A stretch of DNA of 64,000 nucleotides from [Eubacterium] eligens ATCC 27750 (GTDB lineage: Bacteria > Bacillota > Clostridia > Lachnospirales > Lachnospiraceae). The stretch spans positions 1,681,001-1,745,000 of the forward strand of contig NC_012778.1 in NCBI RefSeq assembly GCF_000146185.1, read 5' to 3'. The number at the start of each line of letters is the position of its first letter. Position 1 is the first letter of the stretch. Below the pieces are notes generated by a model. The model was not told the origin of the DNA. It was given only the letters and a program-made list of their open reading frames with translations, and did no database searches. A program made the position numbers and the translations under genes. Shown here one piece after another: positions 26,911 through 34,933 of this stretch.

Positions 26911-28008
26911 TCAGTATCCAAAAAATGCACCAACGCCATTCACAAGTCCATTGGCAAGCATTTCTAATGTTTCATCACTATGGTCTGAGCTTGCATTCCC
27001 AAGTTCCATATCAACTGACGGAACTGTACTGTATGATGTCTGTGTCAGATCTATCGCCATGCTTCCAGAACCATGAATCTTTGCACCTTGTCCACGAAGT
27101 CCTTCAACAAGTGATGCCCCAAGTGAATCATGCTGCTGCCAGTGGTCTGCCACAGGACTCATATTCTTAATTGCATCGGGAACTGCTATATAAAAGCATC
27201 CCTTATCGTATGAAAGTCCATCACCATCCCAGTGCAATGATATATGACAGTCTGCAACATTGTTACATATTACAGTTCTTGCCACATTATCAAGCTGTAC
27301 ATCTGATGAATCCCTTATCATCAGCACATCATATCCTTCTAACAGAAGTTTATCTCTTAAAATCTCTGCCATCTTAAGTGTTACTTCGCTCTCTGGTGTC
27401 CCGTCATAAAATGTCATTCCGCCTGACACCGCCGTTGCTGTCGCAGCGCCAGCCGCCGTACTGCCTCCTGTACTCTTAAGAGAACCATCCGGATGGCACA
27501 ATGTTCTGACCGCCGAACCTCCTGCCGTTCCATGCCCGGCATTAACTCCGACAACAATGTTCTTTCTCTGACCTGACGCTTTATAAAGAACAGCATAGCC
27601 ATCACTTATAGCAGAATGGTCCGCATATTCCCATGTTGTATTCATATAAATGTGTTCCAGATTCTCATATACAGGGACTCCGGTATATGGTTCTTTCTGT
27701 CTTATATATGGATTCTGCGTCTCCTCCTGCCCTGCATCTGTTTCAATCTGTTCTGTATTCTCTTCAAAATCGCTTTCTGTCTGCTCTGTGCTTTCTGTTT
27801 CTGCTGTCTCCTCAGCAGACTGACTGCCTACATCTGAATCCTCGATTCCGCTTCCAGTCATATCCTGACTTGTTTCTTCAATGTCCGATTTATTCAATTC
27901 TGATGAAACATCAGTATTATTCTTTTTACAGCCTGACACCATCGTCACAGTAACTATCAGCGACATTATAATAGCTGCATATTTAGCAGCATTTGTCAAT
28001 CTATTCAT
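26911..28008 (-). CDS. N-acetylmuramoyl-L-alanine amidase lipoprotein
   Basis: The ATG at 28008 has a perfect GGAGG, so I reject the longer frame starting at a TTG at 28041. The protein of about 365 residues has a lipoprotein signal (VTMVSGCKKN), an acidic Ser/Thr/Glu-rich spacer to about 115, and an Amidase_3 zinc hydrolase domain: VVGVNAGHG (zinc His), SEVTLKMAEILRDKL (Glu), CHISLHWDG (His) and DMELGNASS (catalytic Glu). It would cleave the bond between muramic acid and the stem peptide outside the cell. Its start overlaps the upstream 63-residue gene by 8 nt. Confidence 0.92.
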   Translation of the reverse strand: MNRLTNAAKYAAIIMSLIVTVTMVSGCKKNNTDVSSELNKSDIEETSQDMTGSGIEDSDVGSQSAEETAETESTEQTESDFEENTEQIETDAGQEETQNPYIRQKEPYTGVPVYENLEHIYMNTTWEYADHSAISDGYAVLYKASGQRKNIVVGVNAGHGTAGGSAVRTLCHPDGSLKSTGGSTAAGAATATAVSGGMTFYDGTPESEVTLKMAEILRDKLLLEGYDVLMIRDSSDVQLDNVARTVICNNVADCHISLHWDGDGLSYDKGCFYIAVPDAIKNMSPVADHWQQHDSLGASLVEGLRGQGAKIHGSGSMAIDLTQTSYSTVPSVDMELGNASSDHSDETLEMLANGLVNGVGAFFGY

Positions 28009-28192
28009 CTGTATCCTCCGGCCACACTGAACCTTCATCAAGTCCGTTATCAGTAAGCCATTTATCTTCTACTGTAATATATTTCTTAGCGCCAGCTTCA
28101 TCAACAAGCATAACAGAAACCCTGGGTGTCTGCCCTTCTGCAAGTTCTTCACACCCATAATCTCCGTCAAATATCTGTTTTATCTTCCACAT
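28001..28192 (-). CDS. 63-residue acidic protein, unknown
   Basis: A small, soluble, acidic protein (MWKIKQIFDGDYGCEELAEG to the end EDTDE). CGGAGA lies upstream of the ATG, and the gene overlaps the amidase start by 8 nt, so it is likely real and cotranslated. The fold looks like a compact beta protein with a central VSVMLVDEAG strand. No function recognised. Confidence 0.72.
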   Translation of the reverse strand: MWKIKQIFDGDYGCEELAEGQTPRVSVMLVDEAGAKKYITVEDKWLTDNGLDEGSVWPEDTDE

Positions 28193-28251
28193 AACAATCT
28201 CCGTTTCAAATACTTAATGTTTTTATTATAAAACATTTTTACAAAATATGC

Positions 28252-28257
28252 TATAAT
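28252..28257 (+). promoter_or_regulatory. extended -10 promoter element
   Basis: TGCTATAAT (28249-28257) is a perfect extended -10 box on the plus strand, just before the decayed micro-gene. A convincing -35 is lacking (TAAAAC at 28229-28234 at 17 nt). Confidence 0.45.
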
Positions 28258-28266
28258 ATATCCATT

Positions 28267-28455
28267 ATGAAAGTACGGCGGACATGATGGTGTAAGCTAT
28301 GGTGTTGTATGTAACCGGGACGAGACATGTGGTGGATAAGTCCTGTCACTGGCGTAAAAAGTCACATTGGCAAATGCTCCGCCGATTCATTCACTGCTAA
28401 GAAATTTGCTAAAGTTGAGGGTGATGATACCGACAGGGTGCTGGTGATAAAGTAA
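28267..28455 (+). pseudogene. decayed small gene (two apparent frameshifts)
   Basis: An ATG at 28267 is followed after a one-base shift by a protein-like frame (28271-28336) reading K-Y-G-G-H-D-G-V-S-Y-G-V-V-C-N-R-D-E-T-C, then after a second shift by a frame reading WWISPVTGVKSHIGK and continuing to DRVLVIK, stop at 28453. Together they give one plausible product of about 60 residues. No single frame covers it; the last part alone (from ATG 28327) is 42 codons. It has an extended -10 promoter upstream and a strong terminator right after, so the unit is still transcription-ready. A structured RNA is the alternative: GGCGGA at 28277 can pair with TCCGCC at 28378. Confidence 0.4.
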
Positions 28456-28460
28456 TAATA

Positions 28461-28503
28461 AAATGGACTTTCCCACGGATTTACCGTGCAGAAAGTCCAT
28501 TTT
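28461..28503. terminator. bidirectional terminator
   Basis: AAATGGACTTTC pairs with GAAAGTCCATTT around an inner small hairpin (CACGG/CCGTG), followed by T on the plus strand and by a T-rich stretch on the minus strand. It serves the plus-strand decayed micro-gene and the minus-strand gene ending at 28523 from opposite sides. Confidence 0.88.
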
Positions 28504-28522
28504 GCTTTTATTTCAGTTTATC

Positions 28523-29743
28523 TTACCCCCAGATAAGCTTCTCCCAGAATTCCTTATCCCTGGCATACTTTAATATATCCTCTTCTTTTTCGTTATCGAG
28601 GTAATCCATAACCTTGTTGTAATCTGTCGGATTTTTAAAATCAATCTGCCACAAAAGTGTGCCTACTCCGTCCTTAAATTCCTTACATATAATTCCCTGC
28701 TCGGTATATGCAGTAACTGTCCACACTTTTTCTCCTGATTCATCATCACATGATGCACTTTCTGTTGCACCTTCTGTCTTGCTTACACCTTCTGTTGTGT
28801 CTCCTGTAAGCATAAGCTCCTGAGACTTGCTAAGGCTGTCCTGTGCTTTTTCATTGGCAATAGCTGCTTTATGAAGAATTGTCTGATTCTCTGTTTTCAT
28901 GTCATATGTCCAACTGTTTTCTTCTATCCATTCTTCATCCTCAGTCTTTACATCCGATGCAAATCCATTGGCTGCTGCACTCTGCGCTGCGCTCGAAGCT
29001 GCATTTGCCTTCTGCCCTGCCGGTGCATTAGCTGCTGCCTTAGAAGCTGCTTCATTCTGAACTTCCTTAAGCTTTCTGATTTTATCCTTGATTGCATCAA
29101 TATTCTGGTCAAAACTGTTTAAAAGCTTTTCCCATTCTTTGTCTGACATATCCCGCCAGTCCTTTTCCTCAAGATCGTCTGCTGTAAGCTCATACTGCTG
29201 TTTGAGCATTTCAATGAGATCCGCTACAGAATATCTTTCACCCGTTGCCTCATTTTCAAGTTCAATACCTGAACCAGCCAGTGCAGCATTCCAGTTTTTC
29301 TTTTCAGTTAAAGCTTCATCCAGTGAATTGTATGAATATGCCATATCATCTGTCAAATGTTTTAAGGCATTCCAGCTTCCCCATTTGTATGAACCTTCAC
29401 TGGTTGAATCTGCATACTGGCAATATGCAAACATTTCCACAGCACTTGCATTGGATGGATCTATCTCGGAAAGATTAACATCATAATCCCTGAATTCATT
29501 TCCACCCAGTGCAATGCTTACTCTTACAATCGTGTCCTCACTGTCCGGATTAATAATCTGGGTTGCCCTCATTCCGTAGCCGGTATCACCCACATTTAAG
29601 AAGCCCATTCCTAATGATTTGTACTGGATATTATTGTCCGGCTTCATAGATTCTTCAAAACCGGTGTCACCTTTGCCAGTTTTGGTTGTTCTGAAACTGT
29701 ACTCTGAATAAGCACCATACCTCATTTGTATGTTAATATTCAT
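28523..29743 (-). CDS. uncharacterised 406-residue protein
   Basis: Start at the ATG at 29743 with AGGAG upstream; the longer frame from 29812 has no ribosome binding site. No signal peptide or membrane helix is visible. The first 120 residues look folded (VSIALGGNEFRDYDVNLSEIDP), followed by an alpha-helical, Ala/Gln-rich coiled-coil-like stretch (about 195-290), then a C-terminal part with GEKVWTVTAYTEQG and WQIDFKNPTDYNKVMDYL. It looks like a family common in Lachnospiraceae, but I cannot give it a function. Its neighbours, the amidase and an alkyltransferase-like gene, give no strong hint. Confidence 0.75.
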   Translation of the reverse strand: MNINIQMRYGAYSEYSFRTTKTGKGDTGFEESMKPDNNIQYKSLGMGFLNVGDTGYGMRATQIINPDSEDTIVRVSIALGGNEFRDYDVNLSEIDPSNASAVEMFAYCQYADSTSEGSYKWGSWNALKHLTDDMAYSYNSLDEALTEKKNWNAALAGSGIELENEATGERYSVADLIEMLKQQYELTADDLEEKDWRDMSDKEWEKLLNSFDQNIDAIKDKIRKLKEVQNEAASKAAANAPAGQKANAASSAAQSAAANGFASDVKTEDEEWIEENSWTYDMKTENQTILHKAAIANEKAQDSLSKSQELMLTGDTTEGVSKTEGATESASCDDESGEKVWTVTAYTEQGIICKEFKDGVGTLLWQIDFKNPTDYNKVMDYLDNEKEEDILKYARDKEFWEKLIWG

Positions 29744-30057
29744 GTATTCTCCTTTCTGCAGCCGCTCAGTCAGTCGCAGCCGCGCCACTTTCCAGAAAGG
29801 TCCAAGTGGCAAATTATCATCGCTACTCGCGCAAGCAGCTCATACGCCAGAACTTTGTTCCGGCGTTGTCGCGGTGCTCCTCGAATATGCACAAAAAGCC
29901 AGCAGCCCGTGCAAGCACAGCCGCTATCTTTTTATGCATATTCTCATCGCTACTCGCGCAAAAAAGGCACATCCATCCAACAGCTTCAATCCATTGAATA
30001 AATGCGCCTTCCATGCCTAATATATATCGACATTATTTCATATATCATTATAGTAAT
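29744..30057. repeat. intergenic region with direct and inverted repeats
   Basis: This gap of about 310 nt has no credible gene but holds an 18-bp exact direct repeat (TCATCGCTACTCGCGCAA at 29817-29834 and 29944-29961), a near-perfect 16-bp inverted repeat (GAATATGCACAAAAAG at 29883-29898 against 29928-29943, one mismatch) and a hairpin CGCC-GAAC/GTTC-GGCG (29845-29865). It is more GC-rich than its neighbours. It may be a decayed mobile element or a structured RNA. Confidence 0.55.
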
Positions 30058-30684
30058 TCAGAATTTCATTCCATATTTTTTCAGGTCAACCCTGCCATTA
30101 ACAACCTCTATTCCGTCTGCCATAAGAAGTGCCGCCTGCTTTCCGGCTCCTCCAAATGCGAATTCCCCGGCAAGCTCTCCCTTCGAATTAACTACTCTGT
30201 AGCACGGAATATGTAACGGATCCGGGTTCTTATGAAGTGCATTGCCAACTGCACGCGCCATCTTTCTGTCGCCTGCAAGCTCTGCAATCTGTCCATATGT
30301 TGCAACCTGTCCTCTAGGAATCTTCTTAACAGCTTCATATATCCTCTTGGTCGGGCTGTAAGATACAAGGTCATAGCTTTCCGCAATCATGCGTCTGATA
30401 TCTTCATCAGGAACAGTTCCATCAAGAATAATAGTATTCCAGTGTTCCTTATTCTGATGCCAGCCCGCAATTACAGAAGAATATGTACTCCTCCACAAAT
30501 CCCGCCATTCAGGTGAAACTTTCACATTAAGATTAATATATCCGTCACGCTCGTATGTCCATAAAAATGCTTTCTTGCATCCTTTAACTCTTACCAGCTG
30601 CCAGTTCTGATCATGAAACGGTGCTTCCTGATAAGTATCTGGAAAAGAAAGTCCATATTCGAGTGCTTCTTCCCTAGTCGTCAT
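30058..30684 (-). CDS. YjbR/MmcQ domain fused to alkyltransferase-like (MGMT/ATL) domain
   Basis: The 208-residue protein joins an N-terminal MmcQ/YjbR domain (1-105, with EYGLSFPDTYQEAPF and NKEHWNTIILDG) to a C-terminal DNA-binding domain of the O6-methylguanine methyltransferase family (about 110-208). The active-site motif reads IPCYRV (Cys161) where repair enzymes have IPCHRV. Cys is kept but the His of the catalytic relay is Tyr, so it may bind alkylated DNA without efficient transfer, or use a modified mechanism. It follows the hydroxyacyl-CoA dehydrogenase gene by 11 nt. Probably DNA damage recognition. Confidence 0.85.
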   Translation of the reverse strand: MTTREEALEYGLSFPDTYQEAPFHDQNWQLVRVKGCKKAFLWTYERDGYINLNVKVSPEWRDLWRSTYSSVIAGWHQNKEHWNTIILDGTVPDEDIRRMIAESYDLVSYSPTKRIYEAVKKIPRGQVATYGQIAELAGDRKMARAVGNALHKNPDPLHIPCYRVVNSKGELAGEFAFGGAGKQAALLMADGIEVVNGRVDLKKYGMKF

Positions 30685-30695
30685 ATCATCAGTCC

Positions 30696-31655
30696 TTAAT
30701 TATATTTGTAAAAGCCTTCGCCAGAAGACATTCCAAGCTTGCCCTCATCAATATATTTCTTAAGGATTGCTTCCATCTTCTTGAAATTATATGGCATCAT
30801 CATCTTCTTAAGAAGTGGTGAGAAAATTCCCGGAACGCTCTGGTACTGGTGAACAATATTGTAGGCAGTATTAAGTCCTACTGTGTCAAATATCTGGAAT
30901 GGTCCTTTAGGTGCTCCAGTTCCTCTTGTCCATGCAATATCAATACTTTCAGGATCAGATATTCCTGCTGCGTACAAATCAAGCCCGCTTAAAAGGAATG
31001 GAACAAGCATAGAATTAAGCAGATATCCGCTCTTTTCCTTTCTTACAGGAAGTCCGATCATTCGTATGTCGTTGGCAAACTGCATAACCTCGTTAAAATA
31101 TTTTTCATCAGTCTGTGCCTGTGTCATAATTTCTGCAGTATTATTCTTCCATATAGAATTAGCAAAATGTAATGACAAATATTTGTCTGGTCTGCCAGTA
31201 TATTTTGCAAACATTGATGGAAGAAGTGTCGATGAATTAGTTACAATCACAGTCTTTTCTGGAAGAAGTGGTGAAAGCTTTTCATAGAAAGCAATCTTAT
31301 CCTTTTCGTTCTCAGCCATAGACTCAATCACAAGGTCTGCATCAGCAACAGCCTTAGCCATATCAAGTTCAAGCTTAAGATTAGCGTATGCATTTTCAAC
31401 CTTCTTAAGACACTCTTCCTTGTCAAATGTATCTTCATCCGCAAGTCCTGCACACCACGCATTCTTATCCTCTGCCATCTTCTCAATAGCTTCAATATAA
31501 GTCTGCTTAAGATGGTCAATCTTAGGCTGTGTTCTTCCAATAGACCCCTCGCTTCTTAACCAGATAGTTACATTAAATCCACAATATGCTGCCTGAAAAG
31601 CAATCTGGCTTCCAAGCACTCCGCCTCCGGCAACAACAACATTTGAATATTTCAT
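30696..31655 (-). CDS. 3-hydroxyacyl-CoA dehydrogenase
   Basis: Start at the ATG at 31655 (AAGGGG upstream), giving 319 residues. The N-terminal Rossmann domain has the NAD motif VVVAGGGVLGSQIA, then DADLVIESMAENEKDK and TVIVTNSSTLLPSMFA, with catalytic His in YLSLHFANSIWKNNTAEI and the substrate Asn in LLNSMLVPFLLSG. The C-terminal helical domain ends in MSSGEGFYKYN. It oxidises 3-hydroxyacyl-CoA (possibly 3-hydroxybutyryl-CoA) with NAD(P). Whether it belongs to butyrate formation is unclear, since no crotonase or thiolase is nearby. Confidence 0.9.
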   Translation of the reverse strand: MKYSNVVVAGGGVLGSQIAFQAAYCGFNVTIWLRSEGSIGRTQPKIDHLKQTYIEAIEKMAEDKNAWCAGLADEDTFDKEECLKKVENAYANLKLELDMAKAVADADLVIESMAENEKDKIAFYEKLSPLLPEKTVIVTNSSTLLPSMFAKYTGRPDKYLSLHFANSIWKNNTAEIMTQAQTDEKYFNEVMQFANDIRMIGLPVRKEKSGYLLNSMLVPFLLSGLDLYAAGISDPESIDIAWTRGTGAPKGPFQIFDTVGLNTAYNIVHQYQSVPGIFSPLLKKMMMPYNFKKMEAILKKYIDEGKLGMSSGEGFYKYN

Positions 31656-31682
31656 ACTTATCCCCTTTCTCATGAATACTCA

Positions 31683-33740
31683 CTACGCCATAAGACTTCT
31701 AAATGTATCAAGCACATCATTTCGTCCAATCATTATGTCATAATCAGGCTTTTCTGGCTCTCTTCTCAATGCCGGTTCCGGTGGAATAACCGGTTCTTTA
31801 GGCATTATTGGTTCTTTAGGCAATGCCAGCCGTGATAATTCGATCCTTACATTCATTATTTCCTTATCCTTCTTGGCTGCTTTTGCCCCAGCCATAAAAC
31901 CTTCTATAAATCCTTTATCTTCCTGAAGTCTCTTTAACTCATATTCAAGTTTCTGCTTGTTGTCATTATATTCTTTCTTCTTGGCATTCCATTCTTCAAT
32001 AGCTGCACCATTTACAGCCAGCCACTCATCATGTTCCTTCTGCTTCTCTTCAACATCCTTAACCCACTGCTGTCTGGCTTCCTCAAGATTATCTCTCTCA
32101 TACTCCCACGAATCATGGTCTTTCTGATATTCTGCTTCACTGTTGGAAAGATTAGCATTTGCCATATCGTCTGCCTTCTTAAATGCATCCTCAAGCTTTG
32201 AAAAATATGCTGTTTCCTGCTGTCTGGCTGCCTCTATCTCTTGTTGTTCCTGTTCTGTTACATTCTTTAATATCTCGTCAAGATGCCTGTTTACATTAGC
32301 AACAAATTCTTCTATTCCGGCTGCCACCTCAGCATCGGCATTCTGCTTTGCCCTCTTGAAAAGCTCATTATCACTTAATATGTAATGCTCATTATTAGCT
32401 GCAATGGCACTCTTTGTATTCTCAACACCTGACTGATAGTTAAAATGTACATCAAACAGATTCGCATACTCTTCTTCTGAGAACAGATTAGCAACAGGAT
32501 ACTTGTCCTTTATCTCCTGACGCCTGTCTCTGATTTCCAGTTCATATGTATTATCTGATGTATTTCCAATTACCTGAAGATACAAATTATCTGCCATTTC
32601 TCTTGCATTAGTGCATTCCTGCTGCACAAGAAGCTGTCCCCAGTATGCCTTTGAATTATCAGGTTCTTCATCAAGGACCTGAAAGAAAAGCTTATTGGCT
32701 TTTTTCCAGTTCTTATCTGAAATTGCAGAAAATCCTTCATCAAGCAGCTTATTGATATTCACTGGTTCGATGATTTCTATTTCTTCAAGTTCAATCTCTT
32801 CCGCTGGTTCAGCCTTTTCTGGTTCTGGTGCTGGCTGGTTAACTGATTCCGGCTTCACCACATTTGCAATCTCAGCCATTATATTATTAAATGTATCATC
32901 GTTTCCAAGCTGGCACACCTTCAGACCTGCAAATTCTTTAGGAATATCATATTCATCAACATCTTTATAACATGGAATAAGACATTTGTTCTTATTCTTT
33001 TCTGCTATCTCAAGATATCTGTTCCATTCATTCTTAACCCAGACATCGTTATAATCATCATATGATGTACCAAGTGCAAGCATAACATTTGCTGAATTAA
33101 GAGCTGAATATATGTATGGTTCACATTCTGATCGCTTTTTTCCTTTAAGTGCGGCTTCTGATAAAAATACCCTGTATCCGGCTGATGTCAGCTTGTTATA
33201 TAAATGTCCTGCTATTTCACTAACAGCCGTCTTATCTCCATTATCATCTTTTGCCCTGTAGCTTATATATATATCGTATGGCTGTTCACTTTCAGCAATC
33301 TGAATATATTTCTTACGATTTTCCTCTATGATCTTCGCTTCTTCCCTGAATATTGCTCTTGACTCTGAATCTGAATTCTCCATAACAAGTTCAAAATCTT
33401 CATCATCCATTACACTATCATAAGAGATTCTGTGACAAACAGGTACCTTTTTTCCACTCGCATTATCCGCATATTCAATACCATATTTGCAAAGGACTAA
33501 TCCCCAGTATCCTTCTGCTTCCTCTGGGTAACTGTCAGTTATTGTATTATATATTCCTGCTGCTTTATCAAAATCGCAGTTAAAACGCAGTCTCCCGGCA
33601 CGCTCAAACAGCTTAAGTTCTTTATCGTCCTCTATATCCGGAACTGTCTGGCTCGTTCCACATTTTTCGCATTTACAGACAGTAATCGAATCCTCTATCT
33701 CCAGATTACTTCCGCACATTTTGCACTTTAAGGCCCCCAT
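31683..33740 (-). CDS. zinc ribbon / TIR / coiled-coil protein
   Basis: I choose the ATG at 33740 (AAGGAG, 8 nt) over two earlier ones, giving 685 residues. The order of parts is a zinc ribbon with CxxC pairs (Cys6/9 and Cys24/27), a TPR-like helical part (about 40-90), a TIR domain (about 154-275: YDIYISYRAKDD, GYRVFLSEAALKGKKRSECE, SALNSANVMLALGTS, WVKNEWNRY) with a likely catalytic Glu205 or Glu207, an acidic Pro/Glu linker, a second TPR-like region, and a long charged coiled coil (about 470-640) with a Pro-rich end. Bacterial TIR domains often hydrolyse NAD or make cyclic ADP-ribose signals in phage defence. It may instead be a scaffold. It is followed by the dehydrogenase and alkyltransferase-like genes. 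Confidence 0.85.
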   Translation of the reverse strand: MGALKCKMCGSNLEIEDSITVCKCEKCGTSQTVPDIEDDKELKLFERAGRLRFNCDFDKAAGIYNTITDSYPEEAEGYWGLVLCKYGIEYADNASGKKVPVCHRISYDSVMDDEDFELVMENSDSESRAIFREEAKIIEENRKKYIQIAESEQPYDIYISYRAKDDNGDKTAVSEIAGHLYNKLTSAGYRVFLSEAALKGKKRSECEPYIYSALNSANVMLALGTSYDDYNDVWVKNEWNRYLEIAEKNKNKCLIPCYKDVDEYDIPKEFAGLKVCQLGNDDTFNNIMAEIANVVKPESVNQPAPEPEKAEPAEEIELEEIEIIEPVNINKLLDEGFSAISDKNWKKANKLFFQVLDEEPDNSKAYWGQLLVQQECTNAREMADNLYLQVIGNTSDNTYELEIRDRRQEIKDKYPVANLFSEEEYANLFDVHFNYQSGVENTKSAIAANNEHYILSDNELFKRAKQNADAEVAAGIEEFVANVNRHLDEILKNVTEQEQQEIEAARQQETAYFSKLEDAFKKADDMANANLSNSEAEYQKDHDSWEYERDNLEEARQQWVKDVEEKQKEHDEWLAVNGAAIEEWNAKKKEYNDNKQKLEYELKRLQEDKGFIEGFMAGAKAAKKDKEIMNVRIELSRLALPKEPIMPKEPVIPPEPALRREPEKPDYDIMIGRNDVLDTFRSLMA

Positions 33741-33757
33741 TTGCATTCTCCTTATCA

Positions 33758-33961
33758 TTAACGTATTTCACTTAATCGCGCATATAATACAATACTATTA
33801 AAGCCGTATAGAATATTATAGTATTTAGTTATTGGGGTGTCAATTTCGGATTTCGTTTCAGGCAGCCATGTAAATTCATCAATTCCTAGTACATCGTTTT
33901 CGAAATAACTACTCCATCCTCTGACTAAAGTGCTGTGTAAGTTTATTATTAATTTTCTCAG
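33758..33961 (-). pseudogene. start-less reading frame, C-terminal gene remnant
   Basis: A 67-codon open frame ends at a TAA at 33758 just before the ribosome binding site of the TIR gene. It has no ATG and no ribosome binding site, and is closed upstream by a TGA at 33962. The translation is strikingly protein-like (VRGWSSYFENDVLGIDEF, then ILYGFNSIVLYARLSEIR). It looks like the C terminus of a gene whose 5' part was lost, perhaps when the arsC segment arrived. No family recognised. Confidence 0.4.
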
Positions 33962-33978
33962 TCAGACAAAAAAGTTTA

Positions 33979-34389
33979 TTAAATCTCATTATGGTTCAAT
34001 CGACTTTTTAACTCCAAAATATCATGCTTTATTTGTTCAATGACTATCTTAAATTCCTCATCGCTTTTCCCAGTTGGATCTTCAAGTCCCCAATTATCAT
34101 CAAATGGTCTGCCTATAAATGGACACCCTACATTGCATCCCATTGATATTGCAATATCCGGTTCTGGAATATCACTAACCAGCTTACTGAACTGTCCTTC
34201 TGCTTCCATATCTATATTATATAATTCCTTCATAATACGGACAGCATCCTGATTAATCCGTGGTTTTGTTTCTGTCCCCGCCGAATAACTTTGAAACACA
34301 TCTGATGCCATATGTCTTCCAAAAGCCTCAGCAATCTGACTTCGGCAGGAATTATGGACACAAATAAAAGCTACTTTTATCTTACTCAT
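33979..34389 (-). CDS. arsC: arsenate reductase, LMW phosphatase type
   Basis: A 136-residue low-molecular-weight phosphatase-fold protein. It has the nucleophile loop CVHNSCR (Cys10-x5-Arg16), the redox cysteines in SMGCNVGCP (about 84 and 88) and the Asp of LEDPTGKSDE, as in thioredoxin-coupled ArsC. It would reduce arsenate to arsenite for export. No arsB/acr3 or arsR gene is adjacent. Instead the start overlaps the DUF5714 gene by 8 nt (ATGAGTAA), a pairing that suggests another thiol-phosphatase use or a partial arsenic operon. Confidence 0.88.
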   Translation of the reverse strand: MSKIKVAFICVHNSCRSQIAEAFGRHMASDVFQSYSAGTETKPRINQDAVRIMKELYNIDMEAEGQFSKLVSDIPEPDIAISMGCNVGCPFIGRPFDDNWGLEDPTGKSDEEFKIVIEQIKHDILELKSRLNHNEI

Positions 34390-34836
34390 AAAATGGACAC
34401 CTCTCCTTTATACATTGCTCATTAAAATCTGTGAATCCGCATTGCATTTGTTCGTATTGCAATGTTACTCCATAATGAGCATTTACATAATCAATACCAT
34501 TCTTAAATGCTATCATTGCATCTCTCTTACAGCATCTTGGTCCGTTTATGGTTCCTAATTCTCCAATTGCTTTCGAGGTAAACTGCATATGATTTCCCCA
34601 TGTTCCATCCGTTGAAAGCGGACCTGTTCCGTCGATGATTGCTAGTGCAGCACCTATAGATGTGATTGCTCCGCATATTCCCCATAAACCGCACATTGCC
34701 CCCGGCATCCTAAGGCCCTCTGCCATAAGCCTGTCCAACGCCTGTTCTAAGTCTATCTCTCCACCTGCGTTTTTGTAGGCTACAAGCAAACTTGCACCAT
34801 CTAATATATGGTGTTCCGGTCCATGAATACTGACAT
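34382..34836 (-). pseudogene. DUF5714-type protein with frameshifted start
   Basis: The main frame encodes IHGPEHHILDGAS, MPGAMCGLWGICGA, GTGPLST and NGPRCCKRDA, ending in ERCPFYE. These are cysteine- and His-rich motifs I associate with the DUF5714 family. The frame is open upstream of the first internal start to a TAA near 34865, but there is no start codon in it. An ATG at 34836 is one base out of frame: reading ATG-T.C-AGT with one extra base would give the expected M-C-S-I-H-G start. Either a one-base deletion inactivated it, or the sequence has an error. The 3' end overlaps arsC by 8 nt. Confidence 0.6.
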
Positions 34837-34881
34837 TGAAACGGATGAATAAAAGACCAATTTTTTAGGCAGGATAAGACA

Positions 34882-34907
34882 CCGCAGACACATTTAATGT
34901 CTGCGGC
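34882..34907. terminator. stem-loop after the GH43 gene
   Basis: CCGCAGACA and TGTCTGCGG form a 9-bp GC-rich stem with an 8-nt loop, 27 nt beyond the GH43 stop codon on the minus strand. The T-run after it is poor, so this may be a transcript-protecting stem rather than a strong terminator. Confidence 0.6.
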
Positions 34908-34933
34908 GGAAGTAATTCAATATGTTTAGCGGA

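Noticed and set aside
28267..28455. Known riboswitch or 6S/SRP RNA
   Set aside because: No recognisable consensus of these RNAs (for example the SRP GGAAGGAAGCAG apical loop) is found. The protein-like frames argue more for a decayed gene.
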